From: Euryarchaeota archaeon UBA438
GTDB taxonomy: Archaea; Thermoplasmatota; Poseidoniia; Poseidoniales; Thalassarchaeaceae
Reading direction: 5' to 3'
NCBI GenBank assembly: GCA_002504435.1
Contig: DAQP01000033.1
Coordinates: 1 to 8,933 of the forward strand
Length of the DNA: 8,933 nucleotides
A program made the position numbers and the translations under genes. The notes under the pieces were generated by a model. The model was given only the letters and a program-made list of their open reading frames with translations. It was not told the DNA's origin and made no database searches. Positions 7,163-8,933 of the stretch are shown one piece after another (within the stretch, counting starts at the first letter, position 1; the number at the start of each line of letters is the position of its first letter).

Positions 7163-8581
7163 ATGCTGCGGATTTCGAATCTAGAGGTCAATAGGGGCTC
7201 AAGGACAGTCCTTGACGGGCTAGAATTACAGGTTTCCTCAGGGGATATACTGATTTTGGAGGGAACAAACGGTTCTGGAAAGTCTTCCCTAATCGAGGCA
7301 TGTGCTGGAATTCTACCACTTACCGAAGGCAAAGTTGAGTGGATGACGTCTACGGGGGAATGGTCCACCATAAGGGACTCTGAGGGGAGGCGTGCAAGAC
7401 CTCCTCTGATGGGACTCACTCTGCAGTCGGATGGAATCTGTGGCGAAGAAACGGTCGAGGAGAGACTAACTACCTCAATCGAAATTTTCGGACTCATAAA
7501 ATCTGAGGAAGAATTCACCGCGATGTTGTCCGATTGGGGACTAGACCATCGCAGAGGAGACAGGGTTTCACAACTCTCGGGAGGACTCAGGAGGCGACTT
7601 TCAGTTCTTTCAGGACTAGCACCAGTGGCGCTAAGCGAGACTCCCTCCGTGGCTCTCCTGGATGAGCCATCTGAGGGATTGGACTCAGTCGCAAGGACAA
7701 CTCTCTCAAATTGGATAGGGGAGCTCTCTTCTCGAGGCCACGCAATAGTAATGGCTACTCATGATCAAGAATTCATTTCCAAGTCTACAAGAATCGTCAC
7801 AATTGAATCAGGCTCGATTTCAGAAAGGCCGGGAGAGGGTAACAACGATTCCGCCAAGCTACCCGGCCCATCCACAGCAGTAGATCCAAGCCCGATACTT
7901 TCTCTGGCCAAGTGGGCCTTCAGGATGGAAAAAAGAAATCCCATAGACACAATTGGAAGGCTCACACCCGCACTAGTCGCCCTGCTTCTTTCATACTCCC
8001 TGGTTGAAGGAATCGACATTCCACGAACAACAACATTTTCGACACATTTTGGGAGCGATTTGATCGCTGCACTGGTACTCGCCCCGGCCTTCATCACTGC
8101 CGTTGTTTCGCCAGCTCTGGCCCGGAGGCTGTCCGAAGAGGGATGCGGACGTTGGTGGGCTGCAATGCTTGGCCCTATGGCAAGACCTGCAAATTCAGTA
8201 ATTTCGGCATCGATAATATTGCCTCTACCTCTGACCTACGTTTCTTGGTTCGTTCTGAGCGGTTCCGTTCCAACCGAAACTTCCGATGAGGTACTGAAGT
8301 GGCTTTGGCTACCGGCCATAGCTCTAATCGATGTGTCTTGCGCAGCATCCGCGCTCCATCTGATGGTCTCCGACTTGAGGAGGTCCAGTGCGGTCGCCGC
8401 ATCCCTTCTCCTTGTAGTCCTGGTCTGGCCGTTCATCGAACTTATGGACGCACTTTCGGTACTTATGACATCAGGGATGTCCCTTGATTTGGAAATCGGA
8501 AGCCCGCTTTCCTCTTGCATCATTGCAAGCCTCACGGCGGCCATGGTTTGGGCTGTAGCGGTTTTCCTACCAGAATACTAG
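7163..8581 (+). CDS. ccmAB: Fused CcmA-CcmB heme-transport protein: ABC ATPase plus six-helix membrane domain (cytochrome c maturation)
   Basis: In System I cytochrome c maturation, CcmA (ATPase) and CcmB (membrane subunit) act with CcmC to load heme onto CcmE and release holo-CcmE. Here both subunits are in one 472-residue chain. The ATPase half (about 1-220) has Walker A GTNGSGKSS at 34-42, Q-loop Gln88, signature LSGGLRRRLS at 138-147, Walker B VALLDEP at 163-169 with Asp167 and Glu168, and switch His200, all intact. A hydrophilic linker (about 221-243) leads to a CcmB-like half. This half has a cytoplasmic basic segment (AFRMEKRNP), about six hydrophobic segments (265-282, 299-319, 343-366, 380-402, 410-428, 452-469), and a charged loop (ARRLSEEGCGRWW) between the second and third. 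The ATP-binding assignment is firm. The CcmB identity rests on layout and on the ccmC-like gene starting 38 bases downstream; a generic two-domain ABC exporter is the alternative. Confidence 0.82.
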   Translation: MLRISNLEVNRGSRTVLDGLELQVSSGDILILEGTNGSGKSSLIEACAGILPLTEGKVEWMTSTGEWSTIRDSEGRRARPPLMGLTLQSDGICGEETVEERLTTSIEIFGLIKSEEEFTAMLSDWGLDHRRGDRVSQLSGGLRRRLSVLSGLAPVALSETPSVALLDEPSEGLDSVARTTLSNWIGELSSRGHAIVMATHDQEFISKSTRIVTIESGSISERPGEGNNDSAKLPGPSTAVDPSPILSLAKWAFRMEKRNPIDTIGRLTPALVALLLSYSLVEGIDIPRTTTFSTHFGSDLIAALVLAPAFITAVVSPALARRLSEEGCGRWWAAMLGPMARPANSVISASIILPLPLTYVSWFVLSGSVPTETSDEVLKWLWLPAIALIDVSCAASALHLMVSDLRRSSAVAASLLLVVLVWPFIELMDALSVLMTSGMSLDLEIGSPLSSCIIASLTAAMVWAVAVFLPEY

Positions 8582-8619
8582 GGAAGAGCATTCTTGGTCT
8601 TGATAGGTTTGGACACCCC

Positions 8620-8933
8620 ATGCCTTCGCAGAGGGAAGTCGGATTCACTCTGACTTTCGTCGGCATTACAGGCGCTATGGCAACCCTCCTCCTGGGGATA
8701 TACTGGGCCCCCTTGGTCGACCCTGAGTCATGGAATGCGCCAGAGGCCTATCGAATACTGTACTGGCACGTCCCTTTCGCATGGTCCTCATTCTTGGCCT
8801 TCTCAATGTTATTTGTGGGCGCGATTTCGTGGTATAGGAACAGGACCGATTGGGGCTGGAGATGGGTCTCAACTGGATCGGACCTGGGGCTCCTGTTCGG
8901 CCTTGGTGTGGTGACCTCTGGGCCAATATGGGG
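8620..8933 (+). CDS. ccmC: CcmC-type heme-handling membrane protein, truncated by the window end
   Basis: The frame from ATG 8620 stays open to the last base (104 codons visible), so this is a 5' fragment. CcmC is an integral membrane protein of the HemeC/CcsA superfamily that binds heme and presents it to CcmE in cytochrome c maturation. The visible part has a first transmembrane helix (about 8-30) and then an external loop. YRILYWHVPFAW at 44-55 follows, carrying the conserved HVP-x-AW motif with His50, the family's heme-ligand position. A second helix lies at about 54-72, then a basic turn (WYRNRTDWGWRW) and a third helix running into GVVTSGPIWG, which matches the segment before the tryptophan-rich WWD heme motif expected just beyond the edge. 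There is no clear Shine-Dalgarno sequence; the gene follows the CcmAB stop by 38 bases and is probably cotranscribed. CcsA or CcmF share the fold, but length to the motif and context favour CcmC. Confidence 0.83.
   Translation, partial: MPSQREVGFTLTFVGITGAMATLLLGIYWAPLVDPESWNAPEAYRILYWHVPFAWSSFLAFSMLFVGAISWYRNRTDWGWRWVSTGSDLGLLFGLGVVTSGPIW

Noticed and set aside
8582..8619. Possible terminator between CcmAB and CcmC
   Set aside because: No stem-loop or T-run is visible in the 38 bases, so cotranscription is more likely.
1..8933. CRISPR arrays, tRNAs, insertion sequences, phage or defence genes
   Set aside because: No regularly spaced repeats, cloverleaf-like segments, transposase motifs or terminal inverted repeats were seen by eye on either strand.

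Overview
The window reads as a compact stretch of chromosome from a marine planktonic archaeon, most likely a Marine Group II/III euryarchaeon (Poseidoniales-like). This placement is an inference. It rests on a very large secreted subtilase with CARDB domains, a membrane anchor and a C-terminal zinc ribbon, on a second membrane protein ending in a Cys4 motif, on heavy use of AGG/AGA arginine codons, on acidic proteins, and on very tight gene packing. There is no rRNA or other phylogenetic marker here, so the lineage call is only moderately secure. I see no tRNA, rRNA, CRISPR array, insertion sequence or prophage gene.

Layout from left to right: (1) a plus-strand gene with a NifU-type CxxC domain (28-543), possibly continuing upstream of the window. 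Its 3' end overlaps, tail to tail, the end of (2) a minus-strand Maf-family nucleotide pyrophosphatase (530-1195). Maf is the last gene of a minus-strand run that, in transcription order, is rhomboid protease (7065-6052), giant subtilisin-like surface protease (5984-1200), Maf (1195-530). The gaps are 67 and 4 bases. (3) From a 97-base divergent spacer at 7066-7162, a plus-strand cytochrome c maturation operon runs to the right edge: a fused CcmA-CcmB heme-transport protein (7163-8581), then CcmC (from 8620, cut by the window end).

The right-hand operon is readable as the System I (Ccm) heme-delivery machinery. An ABC ATPase and its membrane partner are in one polypeptide, followed by the heme-handling protein CcmC, which implies that the cell makes membrane-anchored c-type cytochromes. 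The left-hand operon pairs an intramembrane protease with a very large, membrane-anchored extracellular protease. The anchor of the large protease has a Gly-Gly, hydrophobic helix, Arg-cluster layout resembling the GlyGly-CTERM signal that rhomboid-type rhombosortases process in bacteria, and both proteins carry Cys4 zinc-ribbon-like C-termini on the predicted cytoplasmic side. The most interesting hypothesis in this window is that the rhomboid processes or sheds its neighbour. A perfect 17-base dyad (7-base arms) sits directly against the preferred ATG of the large protease and partly covers its Shine-Dalgarno-like sequence.

All sequence longer than about 100 bases is assigned to genes, so there is no large unexplained gap. 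Most other open frames, especially those antisense to the large protease, look like shadows.
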